From the NCBI RefSeq assembly GCF_014699005.1, contig NZ_JACWZY010000019.1, positions 101,473-165,472 of the forward strand: 64,000 bases of DNA, read 5' to 3'. This DNA comes from Spirosoma profusum. GTDB taxonomy: Bacteria; Bacteroidota; Bacteroidia; Cytophagales; Spirosomataceae. The notes beneath the pieces were generated by a model. The model was given only the letters and a program-made list of their open reading frames with translations, ran no database searches and was not told where the DNA came from. Below are positions 8,247 through 16,397 of this stretch, in pieces; the stretch's first letter is position 1, and every line of letters starts with the position of its first letter. A program made the position numbers and the translations under genes.

Positions 8247-8336
8247 TTTTGTCATGCTGAGGCACGAAGCATCTTACGATTTCTTTATTCTCTGGTTAGG
8301 ATGCCTCAAGATGCTTCGTGCCTCAGCATGACAAAA
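8247..8336. repeat. REP-like inverted repeat, family A copy 1
   Basis: Perfect 29-bp arms at 8247-8275 and 8308-8336; outer ends TTTTGTCATGCTGA/TCAGCATGACAAAA. It lies between convergent genes and may also act as a terminator. Full relatives occur at 26958, 45783 and 55071, shortened ones at 49661 and 52708. Confidence 0.85.
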
Positions 8337-8392
8337 ACAGATAGTCAACAAGCGTTTAAAAGTCTGATAGAACCACTACGTAACAGAACCAA

Positions 8393-9178
8393 TCAATCAG
8401 GCTGGGTTGGTAGTCTTTCGTTGTTGCTACGTCGGTTGAGTCGGTAAATCAGTCCGATTACTACGTTGTTTTTACCACTGGCCGACTGAGGTGTGAAAAC
8501 GCCACTATCGAACGTAGCAGGATTATAATTCGTCTGGTTCACCAGGCCGAGCTGCAGAATCAGGTGTTGATCGAATTGAAAGCCGACGCCCGCATAAAAC
8601 CGATTCCGCTCGAAAACAGGACCAACTGGATTCAGGAAAATTTCGTCGTAAATTGACAGAAAGAACGTATTGTCGGTAACCGTTAAGTGGTTAAGTGGAA
8701 TGAACGTATTGAGCCGGTAACGAATCCGACTTCGGAACGGATTTGTTCCATCCCGATATGTAAACCACCGCTGTTCAACCCGGTATCGATGTTCAAACTT
8801 AAGCCGGGCAAGATACTGATTAATAGTTAGTTGTTGCCAAAGCCGCATTTCGACGTTAAGCGGTCCGGTCGATAAATCATGATGATCATACGTAGCGTAG
8901 CGACCACCGGCGACCATCAGCGAAAAATTTTTATCAAGATCGTAACTGACACCGCCTTTCAACTCATTGTAGAAAAACTGCTGAAACAGTCCATTGCTAC
9001 GTGCCTGAATTTCAGCAAAACCACCCCACTTTTTTTCACCAGCCGGCACAACCAACGTACCAATAAACCAGGTTCCGGTAGACGTAGCAGGCATAACGGC
9101 AGTCTGGGCAAACGAATGGTAGCTAGTTCGGCTAAATACGGTGACAGTCAGGAAGCAAACTAGAAGAAGGCGGCTCAC
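8393..9178 (-). CDS. DUF2490 family outer-membrane protein
   Basis: About 261 residues from a GTG at 9176-9178. I prefer this start because it is directly followed by a signal peptide (VSRLLLVCFLTVTVF, cleavage near SFAQ); the frame also runs to an ATG at 9262, which would add 28 polar residues before the signal. The mature part has the DUF2490 pattern: an early WFIGTLVV, then LWQQLTINQYLARLKFEHRY, RYRLNTFIPL, LSIYDEIFLN and ENRFYAGVGFQF-like strands (here RNRFYAGVGFQF) and a final NVVIGLIYRL. These are predicted outer-membrane beta-barrels of unknown function, common in Bacteroidota. Confidence 0.8.
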   Translation of the reverse strand: MSRLLLVCFLTVTVFSRTSYHSFAQTAVMPATSTGTWFIGTLVVPAGEKKWGGFAEIQARSNGLFQQFFYNELKGGVSYDLDKNFSLMVAGGRYATYDHHDLSTGPLNVEMRLWQQLTINQYLARLKFEHRYRVEQRWFTYRDGTNPFRSRIRYRLNTFIPLNHLTVTDNTFFLSIYDEIFLNPVGPVFERNRFYAGVGFQFDQHLILQLGLVNQTNYNPATFDSGVFTPQSASGKNNVVIGLIYRLNRRSNNERLPTQPD

Positions 9179-9391
9179 AGATACGGTTCTCTTTGACAAA
9201 AAATATAGACAAAAGTAGCGATTGTTAACCAGATATGAATTCGGTGATTTGACAATCCTCACTTTGGCAGCTGGAAACGTATCAGCGTATATTTCGTATC
9301 AGTCATACAATTGGATTAGAGTAGAAATTGACTTTCCGATAATTTAAAACGATACGTATCGCCCAGTGAACGCCCTCGAAACAGACTACCT

Positions 9392-10321
9392 ATGAAACCT
9401 TATACCAAAGCCGGACTCGTTTTTTCGGCGCTCCTATTAAGCCTATCTAACGGATTTAGCCAGAATCAGCAACCCACACCCGTCATGATGGATTCGGCAA
9501 ATGTAGTTGTACCGGGTGCTACGCCCCAGAAGATTTCCAGCCAGTTCACCTTCACCGAAGGCCCAGCGGTCGATAAAAACGGGGCAGTTTTTTTTACCGA
9601 TCAGCCCAACGATAAAATCTGGAAATTCGATACCGACGGCAGTATTTCGCTGTTTATGGACAAAACCGGACGCTCGAACGGGCTTTATTTCGACAAGAAA
9701 GGAAACATCATTTCCTGCGCCGACGAGAAAGACGAGCTATGGTCTATCAGCCCCGACAAGAAAGTGACGGTATTAATGACTGATTATCAGGGACAGCGCT
9801 ACAATGGCCCCAACGATTTATGGATCGACGCCAAAGGAGGCATTTACTTCACCGACCCGTACTACCAGCGCGATTATTGGGAACGGAAAAAACCCGATAT
9901 GGAAGGGCAAAAAGTTTACTACCTGCCAGCCGGTAAAAAAGAAGCTATCATCATGGATGCTGAACTGATGCAGCCCAATGGCATCGTGGGTACACCCGAC
10001 GGCAAGTACCTTTACGTAGCGGATATCAGGGCGAGCAAAACATACAAGTACGAAATTGCCTCCGATGGCAAACTAACCAATCGGCAATTATACGTGTCGC
10101 AGGGCTCCGATGGTATGACGCTTGATAGTCAGGGAAATGTGTATCTGAGCGGCAGAGGCATCACGGTTTATAATCCGGCAGGTAAGAAAGTAGCTTTTAT
10201 TCCAGTTCCGTCGCGGTGGGCGGCCAACCTCTGTTTTGGTGGAAAAGATCGCAAAACGCTGTTCATTACAGCTACTGAATCAGTCTATACCTTACCAATG
10301 CAGGTGAAGGGAGTTGAGTAA
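9392..10321 (+). CDS. SMP-30/gluconolactonase/LRE family protein, exported
   Basis: 309 residues. Signal peptide at the N-terminus (GLVFSALLLSLSNGFSQ). The six-bladed beta-propeller of the SMP-30 family is evident: FTFTEGPAVDKNGAVFFTDQ with the metal-ligand Glu, GRSNGLYFDKKGNIISCADE, GPNDLWIDAKGGIYFTDPYY with the Asn and Asp ligands, QPNGIVGTPDGKYLYVAD, and GSDGMTLDSQGNVYL with the catalytic Asp. The family hydrolyses sugar lactones or related esters using a divalent metal. The periplasmic location and nearby sugar genes suggest aldonolactone hydrolysis. The true substrate is not predictable. Confidence 0.88.
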   Translation: MKPYTKAGLVFSALLLSLSNGFSQNQQPTPVMMDSANVVVPGATPQKISSQFTFTEGPAVDKNGAVFFTDQPNDKIWKFDTDGSISLFMDKTGRSNGLYFDKKGNIISCADEKDELWSISPDKKVTVLMTDYQGQRYNGPNDLWIDAKGGIYFTDPYYQRDYWERKKPDMEGQKVYYLPAGKKEAIIMDAELMQPNGIVGTPDGKYLYVADIRASKTYKYEIASDGKLTNRQLYVSQGSDGMTLDSQGNVYLSGRGITVYNPAGKKVAFIPVPSRWAANLCFGGKDRKTLFITATESVYTLPMQVKGVE

Positions 10322-10327
10322 TTACCA

Positions 10328-10356
10328 GGCCCCGACAGGCTCTGGCTGTCGGGGCC
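10328..10356. terminator. Hairpin between convergent genes
   Basis: GGCCCCGACAG at 10328-10338 pairs perfectly with CTGTCGGGGCC at 10346-10356. It starts 7 bp after the lactonase stop and lies just past the stop of the reverse-strand DoxX gene (10364), so it can serve both. Confidence 0.8.
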
Positions 10357-10363
10357 TTCCCAA

Positions 10364-10741
10364 CTACGTAGCAAATCGACCGTAAGCAACAAACAGGCAA
10401 ATCAGGAAGATAAATACGTTCAGCAAGACGGTACGTCTTTCGTTACGTTGGTAGTGAATAATGCCTGCCGGCAACATTATCAATCCCAAGCAGATAGCCG
10501 AAACAGGCGTCAGAATCGGCAAAATCTGGGTGTACCAGGGTAGCAGCAGTCCCAACGTACCGAGTAATTCAGAAAACCCGATAAACCGGATGAGGGGCGT
10601 CGACAGATGCTCAACACCTGTTTGCCCAATCGTCACCAGTTCAGGAGCCAGCCGGGTCGATTTCATCCAGCCGGAGTAACCAAATACTACCGCCAGAAAG
10701 CCCTGAGCGAGCCAGAGTGAGATATCCATAACCATGTTCAT
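10364..10741 (-). CDS. DoxX-like membrane protein
   Basis: 125 residues from ATG 10739-10741; in-frame ATGs at 10735 and 10729 are equally possible because all precede the first helix. Four hydrophobic helices follow (about 8-25, 50-68, 73-92 and 103-122). The first helix has the DoxX pattern FLAVVFGYSGWMK, and FIGFSELLGTLGLLLP and LILPAGIIHY-like motifs (here LIMLPAGIIHYQ) match the DoxX-like family. These small inner-membrane proteins have been linked to quinone or redox functions. The gene lies 59 bp after the Crp/Fnr regulator on the same strand and is probably co-transcribed with or controlled by it. The frame extends upstream across the regulator gene, but that part is a shadow. Confidence 0.82.
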   Translation of the reverse strand: MNMVMDISLWLAQGFLAVVFGYSGWMKSTRLAPELVTIGQTGVEHLSTPLIRFIGFSELLGTLGLLLPWYTQILPILTPVSAICLGLIMLPAGIIHYQRNERRTVLLNVFIFLICLFVAYGRFAT

Positions 10742-10800
10742 TACGTTCTGAAGCAAAGTTGAACGTAGTAAACTGGCTTTCCTTTGACAATTGTCAAAAA

Positions 10801-11373
10801 CTAAACCTGAGCCCGCATCCGGCTCAACGTTTCGGGAGTCATGCCCAAATAAGAAGCGACCATACCCAATGGAACGCGCTGAATGAATGTAGGATTTAGG
10901 GCTATCAGGTTGCGGTACCGTTCCAAAGCAGTAGCAAAATGAAGTTCGTCGAATCGTCGCTGGAGCAAAAGCATCCCATGATTTGCCAGCAACCGCCCCA
11001 ACCGTTCGATGTCGTGATGTTGCTGATAAAGTGTTTCCAGCCCATCGTGCGAAATACCCCAAAGCACTGATGGCTCCAGTAGTTCAACGATACGTCGGTC
11101 GGGCTGCTGCGTCAGGAAACTACTAAGCGAAACCGCAAACTGACCTTCGGCGCTGAGCCAGTCTGTTACGTCCTTTCCGTTCTTGTAGTAATACGTTCGG
11201 GTCAGACCAGATTCGATAAAATACACCCATCGGCAAATCGTGTTTTGCGGTATCAATACGTGTCCTTTCGGCAGTTCCAACCGTTTTAATACGTTCGCCA
11301 TCGCGTCCTGACTGTCGGGCGACAAGGGCGTAAAACGGTTAATGGCTTCCAGAAACGGGTTGGTGATTATCAT
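10801..11373 (-). CDS. Crp/Fnr family transcriptional regulator
   Basis: 190 residues. An N-terminal cyclic-nucleotide-binding-like beta-roll spans about 20-110 (LELPKGHVLIPQNTICRWVY with FIESGLTRTYY). A dimerisation helix follows (about 115-150), then a compact helix-turn-helix at the end (VPLGMVASYLGMTPETLSRM). The canonical cAMP-contact residues are not evident, as is usual in the many Bacteroidota paralogues of this family, so the ligand is unknown. It precedes the DoxX gene on the same strand; members of this subfamily often control an adjacent small membrane or redox gene. Confidence 0.9.
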   Translation of the reverse strand: MIITNPFLEAINRFTPLSPDSQDAMANVLKRLELPKGHVLIPQNTICRWVYFIESGLTRTYYYKNGKDVTDWLSAEGQFAVSLSSFLTQQPDRRIVELLEPSVLWGISHDGLETLYQQHHDIERLGRLLANHGMLLLQRRFDELHFATALERYRNLIALNPTFIQRVPLGMVASYLGMTPETLSRMRAQV

Positions 11374-11507
11374 TATTTATTGACCTTGTAGTAACGCAAG
11401 TGGCACAGGTGTTACTACGTTCCCATTTTTTAGATTTCTGCGCAGCTATTAGTGAGCCGCAGTACGCAAGAATTAGCATAACACCTTGTAAATTTGCAGA
11501 TTGATTA

Positions 11508-11963
11508 TTACTTTCCTCGGGGTGGGATAGCTGCCGTCATGGTTATTTCGACGCTGGCACCGAGTACCAGTTTAGCTACGCCTACGGTGGTGCGCGCTGG
11601 ATAGGTGCCTTCCTTGAAGAATTGCTTATAGATAGCATTCATTTTCGGAAAGTCGTCTATATTAGTCAGATACACCGTGACACTCACTACGTTATCGAGC
11701 GACGTACCACCATCTTTCAGAACCGCTTCGATATTCTGAATGGTTTGCTTTGTTTCCGCTTCAATACCGCCTGATACCAGTTTGCTCGACGCATCGGTGC
11801 CGACCTGCCCCGATACGAACAATAATCCATTACTAATCACGCCCGGACTAAACGGGTAAGGGAGCGAAGGCGCATTGCGTGGTTTGATAATTTGTTTGGT
11901 TTGTCCAAACATGAAGCTGCTGGTACTCAGCAACAATAACAGACAGACGAATAGATGTTTCAT
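11508..11963 (-). CDS. RidA family protein with export signal
   Basis: 151 residues from the ATG at 11961-11963, chosen because it is followed by a signal peptide (MKHLFVCLLLLLSTSSFMFG); a longer frame to 12029 has no ribosome-site or family support. The mature part is a full RidA/YjgF domain: SLPYPFSPGVISNGLLFVSG, IEAETKQTIQNIEAVL, VTVYLTNIDDFPKMN, and the signature PARTTVGVAKLVLGASVEI with the conserved Arg that binds the carboxylate of enamine/imine intermediates. Cytosolic RidA deaminates reactive 2-aminoacrylate; an exported version implies a different periplasmic substrate or role. Confidence 0.85.
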   Translation of the reverse strand: MKHLFVCLLLLLSTSSFMFGQTKQIIKPRNAPSLPYPFSPGVISNGLLFVSGQVGTDASSKLVSGGIEAETKQTIQNIEAVLKDGGTSLDNVVSVTVYLTNIDDFPKMNAIYKQFFKEGTYPARTTVGVAKLVLGASVEITMTAAIPPRGK

Positions 11964-12082
11964 AGAGGCTGTTGGTGATACGTAAAAACGGGTAAATATA
12001 ACTTTTGGGGTTATTTTTAGGGTATTCAACTTTAACTCTATAATTTCACCACCTTAAAACGTAACACGACCTTACAAGCCTT

Positions 12083-12460
12083 ATGTCAGCTTCCAAACGT
12101 GTCCTGATTGCCGAAGATAGCTCAGTTATCCAGAATCTGGCCCGCAAAATTCTTGAGTTTCAGAACTACGACATCACGGCCGTCAAAAATGGCGAGCAGG
12201 TGCTGCAAATTCTGGATAAGGAAGATTTCAGCATTCTCCTGCTGGATATCAACATGCCCCTGATGGATGGAATGGAGTGCGTTCGACGGGTTCGGGCTTT
12301 GCCGGATTCGAAAAAAGCGAGCCTGCCGATTGTAGCCATCACCGGCAATGCGAAAAACTATACAGAGGAAGAATTCAAAACCGCCGGATTCAACGACGTA
12401 TTGGTAAAACCCCTCAACTTCGACCGCCTTGTTGAAGTCGTAAATCAGTTGACAGACTAA
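12083..12460 (+). CDS. Single-domain response regulator (CheY-like receiver)
   Basis: 125 residues making one receiver domain and nothing else. Acidic pair E11-D12, phosphoacceptor D55 in the segment ILLLDINMPLMDG, Thr in VAITGNA at about 87 and Lys in VLVKPLNFD at about 107 are all present, so the phosphorylation site is intact. Lacking an output domain, it must act by protein contact, as CheY or phosphorelay intermediates do. No histidine kinase is adjacent. It is followed by a long inverted repeat and then the metallo-hydrolase gene. Confidence 0.93.
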   Translation: MSASKRVLIAEDSSVIQNLARKILEFQNYDITAVKNGEQVLQILDKEDFSILLLDINMPLMDGMECVRRVRALPDSKKASLPIVAITGNAKNYTEEEFKTAGFNDVLVKPLNFDRLVEVVNQLTD

Positions 12461-12466
12461 ATTAAA

Positions 12467-12539
12467 GAGCGAAAGAGCGAATGAGTGAAAGAGCGTTGGC
12501 GCTGTAAATTCGCTCTTTTACTCATTCGCTCTTTCGCTC
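12467..12539. repeat. Inverted repeat, 29-bp arms (GAGCGAAAGAGCGAATGAG type)
   Basis: Arms at 12467-12495 and 12511-12539 pair with one mismatch around a 15-base loop. The arm is itself built of short GAGCGAA/GAGTGAA units. It begins 7 bp after the response regulator stop and ends 3 bp before the next ATG, leaving no separate ribosome site or promoter. Confidence 0.8.
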
Positions 12540-12542
12540 ATT

Positions 12543-13304
12543 ATGGTCATTACCCTGCTTGGAACGGGAACATCGTCGGGCGTACCGTTGATTGGCTGCT
12601 CCTGCGAGGTATGCCGGTCTGTCGATTTTCGTGATAAACGACTACGTACATCGGTTCATATCGCTGTGGAGGGACGTAGCTTCATTATCGACACCGGCCC
12701 CGATTTTCGCCAGCAGGTACTCCGTTTGCATCTTCAGCAGCTCGACGCTGTAATTTTCACCCACGAACACAAAGACCATACGGCAGGATTCGATGAAATC
12801 CGGGCTTATAATTTCCGGTCGGGCAAGGACGTTCCGGTTTATGGTCGGCCATCAGTGCTGGCTCAGTTACAGCGTGAATTCGCCTACATTTTTGCCGAGC
12901 ACAAGTACCCAGGCGTAGCCCATGTTCAGTTAAATATCGTTGAAAATAAGCCGTTTGAGGTATTGGGCGTACCTTTTATTCCCATCGAAGCCCTACATCA
13001 CCGCCTACCCGTATTTGGCTACCGAGTAGGCGATTTTACGTACCTCACCGACCTTAATTTCATTTCCGACGAAGAACTGGAGAAAGTATACGGAACCAAA
13101 GTTCTCATTCTGGATGCCCTCCAACGACAACCGCACATCTCGCACTTCACCCTCGATCAGGCCATTGCCCTCGCCCAGCGTGTAGCCGCCGACAAAACGT
13201 ATTTCGTGCACATCAGCCATAAGTTGGGGCTTCATAAGGAAGTAGAAAAAGAGCTTCCCCCCTCTATTCGGCTGGGTTATGATGGAATGCAAATCAAATT
13301 ATGA
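12543..13304 (+). CDS. MBL-fold metallo-hydrolase, PhnP-like
   Basis: 253 residues. Starts with LLGTGTSSGVPLIGCSC, the PhnP-type N-terminus with the additional cysteine cluster (C19, C21, C24) that binds a structural zinc in PhnP. The metallo-beta-lactamase motif H74-x-H76-x-D78-H79 is intact, and further metal ligands lie in YLTDLNFI and HISHKLGLH near the end. PhnP is a phosphoribosyl cyclic phosphodiesterase; relatives of this length in Bacteroidota have unassigned substrates, so a general phosphodiesterase role is all that can be said. No phosphonate genes are nearby. Confidence 0.88.
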   Translation: MVITLLGTGTSSGVPLIGCSCEVCRSVDFRDKRLRTSVHIAVEGRSFIIDTGPDFRQQVLRLHLQQLDAVIFTHEHKDHTAGFDEIRAYNFRSGKDVPVYGRPSVLAQLQREFAYIFAEHKYPGVAHVQLNIVENKPFEVLGVPFIPIEALHHRLPVFGYRVGDFTYLTDLNFISDEELEKVYGTKVLILDALQRQPHISHFTLDQAIALAQRVAADKTYFVHISHKLGLHKEVEKELPPSIRLGYDGMQIKL

Positions 13305-13384
13305 GATTGATTTAAAAGCAGTCCTAACTGGTCCTCAAACCATTTCCTGCAACGTAGCGTTACGTGTTTAGAATACAAAACCCT

Positions 13385-14392
13385 ATGGTGCTGACTGTAA
13401 AACCTTCCCGGTCGTTTTCCGATGAATTGCTGGATCAATATCGCCAGCAGGGAGATATTCCTGCGGATACGGTCATTACGTCGATCGTCGAAGCAGAAGG
13501 GCCAACGGGTTTACATACACTTATGCGCTGGCTGGCCGACGTAGATAACGTAACGACTATTGATCAGCCATTAGCGGTTCAGCGTTTTTTTGAGCAATAC
13601 GCTCATCTGCCCGACTGGGCAGATCAGAGTCGCATGAAACGTAGTATGGATGTGTTTCAAAAGCACGACCGGCTCATTGGGCTTCTGCTGGGCTGTTATT
13701 CCCTCCCCTATTGCTATCTGGGTGCGCAGGGAGCGCAGGTACTTTGGCTCACCGAACGTATCAAACACGATACTAAGCGCCGACTACAGGAAACCAGCGA
13801 ATGGGTATATGCCGTCAATAATCCAAAAGAGTGGGCAACTGGTAAAGCGATTATACGTACCCTGAAAGTCAGACTGATTCACGCCGGAGTACGCTGGTAC
13901 ACGCTACGTTCCAATCGGTGGGATATGGCATGGGGACATCCTGTTAATCAGGAAGATATGGCCGGAACAAACGGAGCGTTTTCCTACATCGTGCTACGTG
14001 GTCTTCGGAAGTCGGGTATTACGTTGAGTGAGCAACAGGAAGAAGATTACCTGCATCACAGCAACGTCATTGGTTTTCTGAATGGCGTGGCAACAGAGTT
14101 ACTACCTCAAAATCTTCGTGAAGCGTATCACCTCGACCGGGCCATTAGCCGACGGCATTTTACTACGTCCGAAGCGGGTATAGGACTTACTAGCTCCCTA
14201 CTCAACGCTATTGCTGCCGGTATCCCAGATCTATCAAGCAATCAACGACCCGAAACACTCCGGAACCTCGCGGCCGGTGAAATGCGTTTCTTCCTGGGCG
14301 ATACGTATGCCGACTGGCTTGGTATACCGAACGCACCCGTCGAAAAACGAATCGCCGGGTTATTAAATCGCTTCCCTATTTTTCCTCTGTGA
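13385..14392 (+). CDS. Oxygenase MpaB family protein (DUF2236)
   Basis: 335 residues from the ATG at 13385 (a GTG at 13364 would add 7). Matches the DUF2236/MpaB layout, related to rubber oxygenase: FQKHDRLIGLLLGCYSLPYC near residues 90-110, a long helical stretch with conserved His (VRLIHAGVRWYTL, about 160-175) and a second His-bearing helix pair later. Members bind heme b and carry out oxygenase or related reactions. Its last codons and stop lie within the left arm of an inverted repeat, so the C-terminal residues (FPLstop) partly derive from that element. Confidence 0.8.
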   Translation: MVLTVKPSRSFSDELLDQYRQQGDIPADTVITSIVEAEGPTGLHTLMRWLADVDNVTTIDQPLAVQRFFEQYAHLPDWADQSRMKRSMDVFQKHDRLIGLLLGCYSLPYCYLGAQGAQVLWLTERIKHDTKRRLQETSEWVYAVNNPKEWATGKAIIRTLKVRLIHAGVRWYTLRSNRWDMAWGHPVNQEDMAGTNGAFSYIVLRGLRKSGITLSEQQEEDYLHHSNVIGFLNGVATELLPQNLREAYHLDRAISRRHFTTSEAGIGLTSSLLNAIAAGIPDLSSNQRPETLRNLAAGEMRFFLGDTYADWLGIPNAPVEKRIAGLLNRFPIFPL

Positions 14393-14472
14393 ATCTCCGT
14401 GTCATCTCTGTGCATCTGAGTGTAATAACTGGAACACGGAGATGCACAGAGATGACACGGAGATTCACAGAG
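14385..14472. repeat. Inverted repeat, 33-bp arms (CTCTGTGAATCTCCGTG type)
   Basis: Exact 33-bp arms at 14385-14417 and 14440-14472. The left arm contains the stop codon of the MpaB-like gene and the right arm ends on the base before the ATG of mnmE, so the element forms the entire junction and the whole mnmE leader. Confidence 0.85.
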
Positions 14473-15855
14473 ATGAGTATTATTCAATTAGAACCTATTG
14501 CTGCGTTGGCTACAGCTCCAGGCATCGGTGCTATCGCAGTGCTACGTGTGTCGGGCGAGGGAGCTATTACGTTAACTAACCGGATTTTTCGGGGAAAAGA
14601 CCTTACCGTACAGGCGTCACATACGGCGCATTTTGGTACGATACGACAACCTGACGGTAGTATCATCGACGAGGTTTTAGCGACGGTTTTTCGGGGGCCC
14701 AGATCATTCACGAAAGAAGACGTGGTTGAAATTTCGTGTCATGGTTCGGAGTTTATTATCCAGCAAATTCTTCGTCGGCTAACGCAGGAAGGGGTTCGTT
14801 TGGCTCGTCCGGGAGAGTTTACGCAACGTGCGTTTCTGAATGGTCAGTTCGACTTGGTACAGGCGGAGGCTGTTGCTGACCTGATCGCGTCGGATTCAGA
14901 TGCCAGCCACCGGGCGGCTTTAACGCAATTACGAGGTGGGTTTTCGAAACAACTGAAGGAACTACGCCAGCAACTGATTGATTTTGTAGCTCTAGTCGAA
15001 TTGGAGCTGGATTTTGGCGAAGAAGACGTCGAATTCGCACAACGAGACAGACTTCGGCAGTTGATGCTTGATATTCGGCGTGTGTTGCATCCACTGATTG
15101 AATCGTTTTCGGTCGGTAATGCTATAAAAAATGGCGTTCCGACAGTAATTGTCGGTAAGCCCAACGCTGGAAAGTCGACCCTGCTGAATGCGTTATTAAA
15201 CGAAGAAAAAGCGATTGTGTCTGACATTCCCGGCACTACCCGTGATATAATTGAAGATGAATTATTCATCAACGGAATTCGCTTTCGACTGATCGACACA
15301 GCTGGTCTGAGACAGGCCACCGACCAGATTGAAGCTATCGGTATTGAACGAACACAGCAGAAAATGCGCGATGCGGCCCTGATTATTTATCTGTTTGATG
15401 CTCAATTTATATTCCCTCACGATCTGCAAACCGCAATATCCGAAATGAAAGACTCAGGTAAGCCTTATTTGCTGGTTGGAAACAAACTTGATACGTTGAC
15501 AACTGGCCGACGACAGGAATTGGAAGATGTAGCGATTGAGCCTATTGTATGGATATCGGCAGCTCGCCACGCAGGGATTGATACGTTGAAAGAAGCCCTT
15601 TCGTTACGTGTCCGCACTGATGCCGCAGTACAGACAGGAAGCGCTGTCGTTACCAATGCGCGCCACTACGAACACTTGACTGGCACCGACGACGCATTGG
15701 CTCATGCCACAAAGGGTTTGGATGCAGGCGTAACACCTGACTGGCTAGCTATGGATTTACGCATTGCCTTACAGCATCTGGGGGAATTAACAGGAGAAAT
15801 TACAACCGATGATTTATTAGATTCTATTTTTAGCAAGTTCTGTATCGGAAAGTAA
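14473..15855 (+). CDS. mnmE: tRNA modification GTPase MnmE
   Basis: 460 residues from the ATG at 14473; the open frame extends 28 codons upstream, but these only translate an inverted repeat and lack family similarity, while MSIIQLEPIAALATAPG is the usual MnmE start. N-terminal tetrahydrofolate-binding domain (about 1-118, with GEFTQRAFLNGQFDL near 110-125), helical domain, and inserted G domain: GKPNAGKST (P loop, near 228), DIPGTTRD, DTAG, NKLD. It ends with the invariant C-terminal FCIGK carrying the catalytic Cys. With MnmG it installs cmnm5 at U34 of tRNAs. Housekeeping gene, complete. Followed by a long hairpin. Confidence 0.97.
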   Translation: MSIIQLEPIAALATAPGIGAIAVLRVSGEGAITLTNRIFRGKDLTVQASHTAHFGTIRQPDGSIIDEVLATVFRGPRSFTKEDVVEISCHGSEFIIQQILRRLTQEGVRLARPGEFTQRAFLNGQFDLVQAEAVADLIASDSDASHRAALTQLRGGFSKQLKELRQQLIDFVALVELELDFGEEDVEFAQRDRLRQLMLDIRRVLHPLIESFSVGNAIKNGVPTVIVGKPNAGKSTLLNALLNEEKAIVSDIPGTTRDIIEDELFINGIRFRLIDTAGLRQATDQIEAIGIERTQQKMRDAALIIYLFDAQFIFPHDLQTAISEMKDSGKPYLLVGNKLDTLTTGRRQELEDVAIEPIVWISAARHAGIDTLKEALSLRVRTDAAVQTGSAVVTNARHYEHLTGTDDALAHATKGLDAGVTPDWLAMDLRIALQHLGELTGEITTDDLLDSIFSKFCIGK

Positions 15856-16397
15856 GACTACTTAACAAACGATTTACATTCATTACTAAATATTACTTAA
15901 AACCCTGAAAGTGGGTTTTAAGTAATATTTGGTATTTACAAGCTGGCTCTTATCAGAGGCCGTTTTTGGCGAAATTATGCAACCTGAAGCATCACATCGC
16001 ACCATTAAGAGACTTACTGCTACTCACTTATCGGTAATCAAAAGTGTCCATACTTTCAGAAAAGGTATCTTATATGTATTTGTGACGACAATATCGATTT
16101 CTTCTAATCCTTGTTGATATAGTAAAAACTGAATACTCTTTTCTCTCTTATGATTGGCTGCACTGTCTACTTTTAGCTGATAATATACAGTTTAGGCCAT
16201 CGTATAAATTAGATGTCAATTCTTAAAGCAACGCTTGTTTTAATACAAATTCTACTATTACTTTGAATTTCAAAGTAAACTCAGGCAAGCTGGAAATTGG
16301 TCTATACTCGGGATATAAACCAATTATTTAATGATTGATTTGATAACGTAGGATAAGCATTTAAACGAAGTAACCATGAATCTGGACGTAGTTCGAT
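15856..16397. other. Long AT-rich intergenic region
   Basis: 542 bp holding the hairpin at 15888-15930. A frame of 62 codons at 15929-16117 has no signal, domain or family features and overlaps the hairpin, so I do not call it. A 16-codon frame starting at the ATG at 16376 overlaps the start of the methyltransferase in another frame; a leader peptide is possible but unsupported. Iterated ACGTA words are nearly absent here. Confidence 0.5.
15888..15930. terminator. Long hairpin downstream of mnmE
   Basis: Perfect 18-bp stem, 15888-15905 with 15913-15930, with an AT-rich base, a GGG/CCC tip and a 7-base loop. It lies 33 bp after the mnmE stop and probably ends its transcript. Confidence 0.7.

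Noticed and set aside
10742..11062. Upstream extension of the DoxX frame
   Set aside because: It runs in another frame through the Crp/Fnr gene and has no family similarity.
14389..14472. Upstream 28 codons of the mnmE frame
   Set aside because: They translate an inverted repeat; MnmE homology begins at 14473.
15929..16117. 62-codon frame after mnmE
   Set aside because: No domain, signal or membrane pattern, and it overlaps the terminator hairpin.
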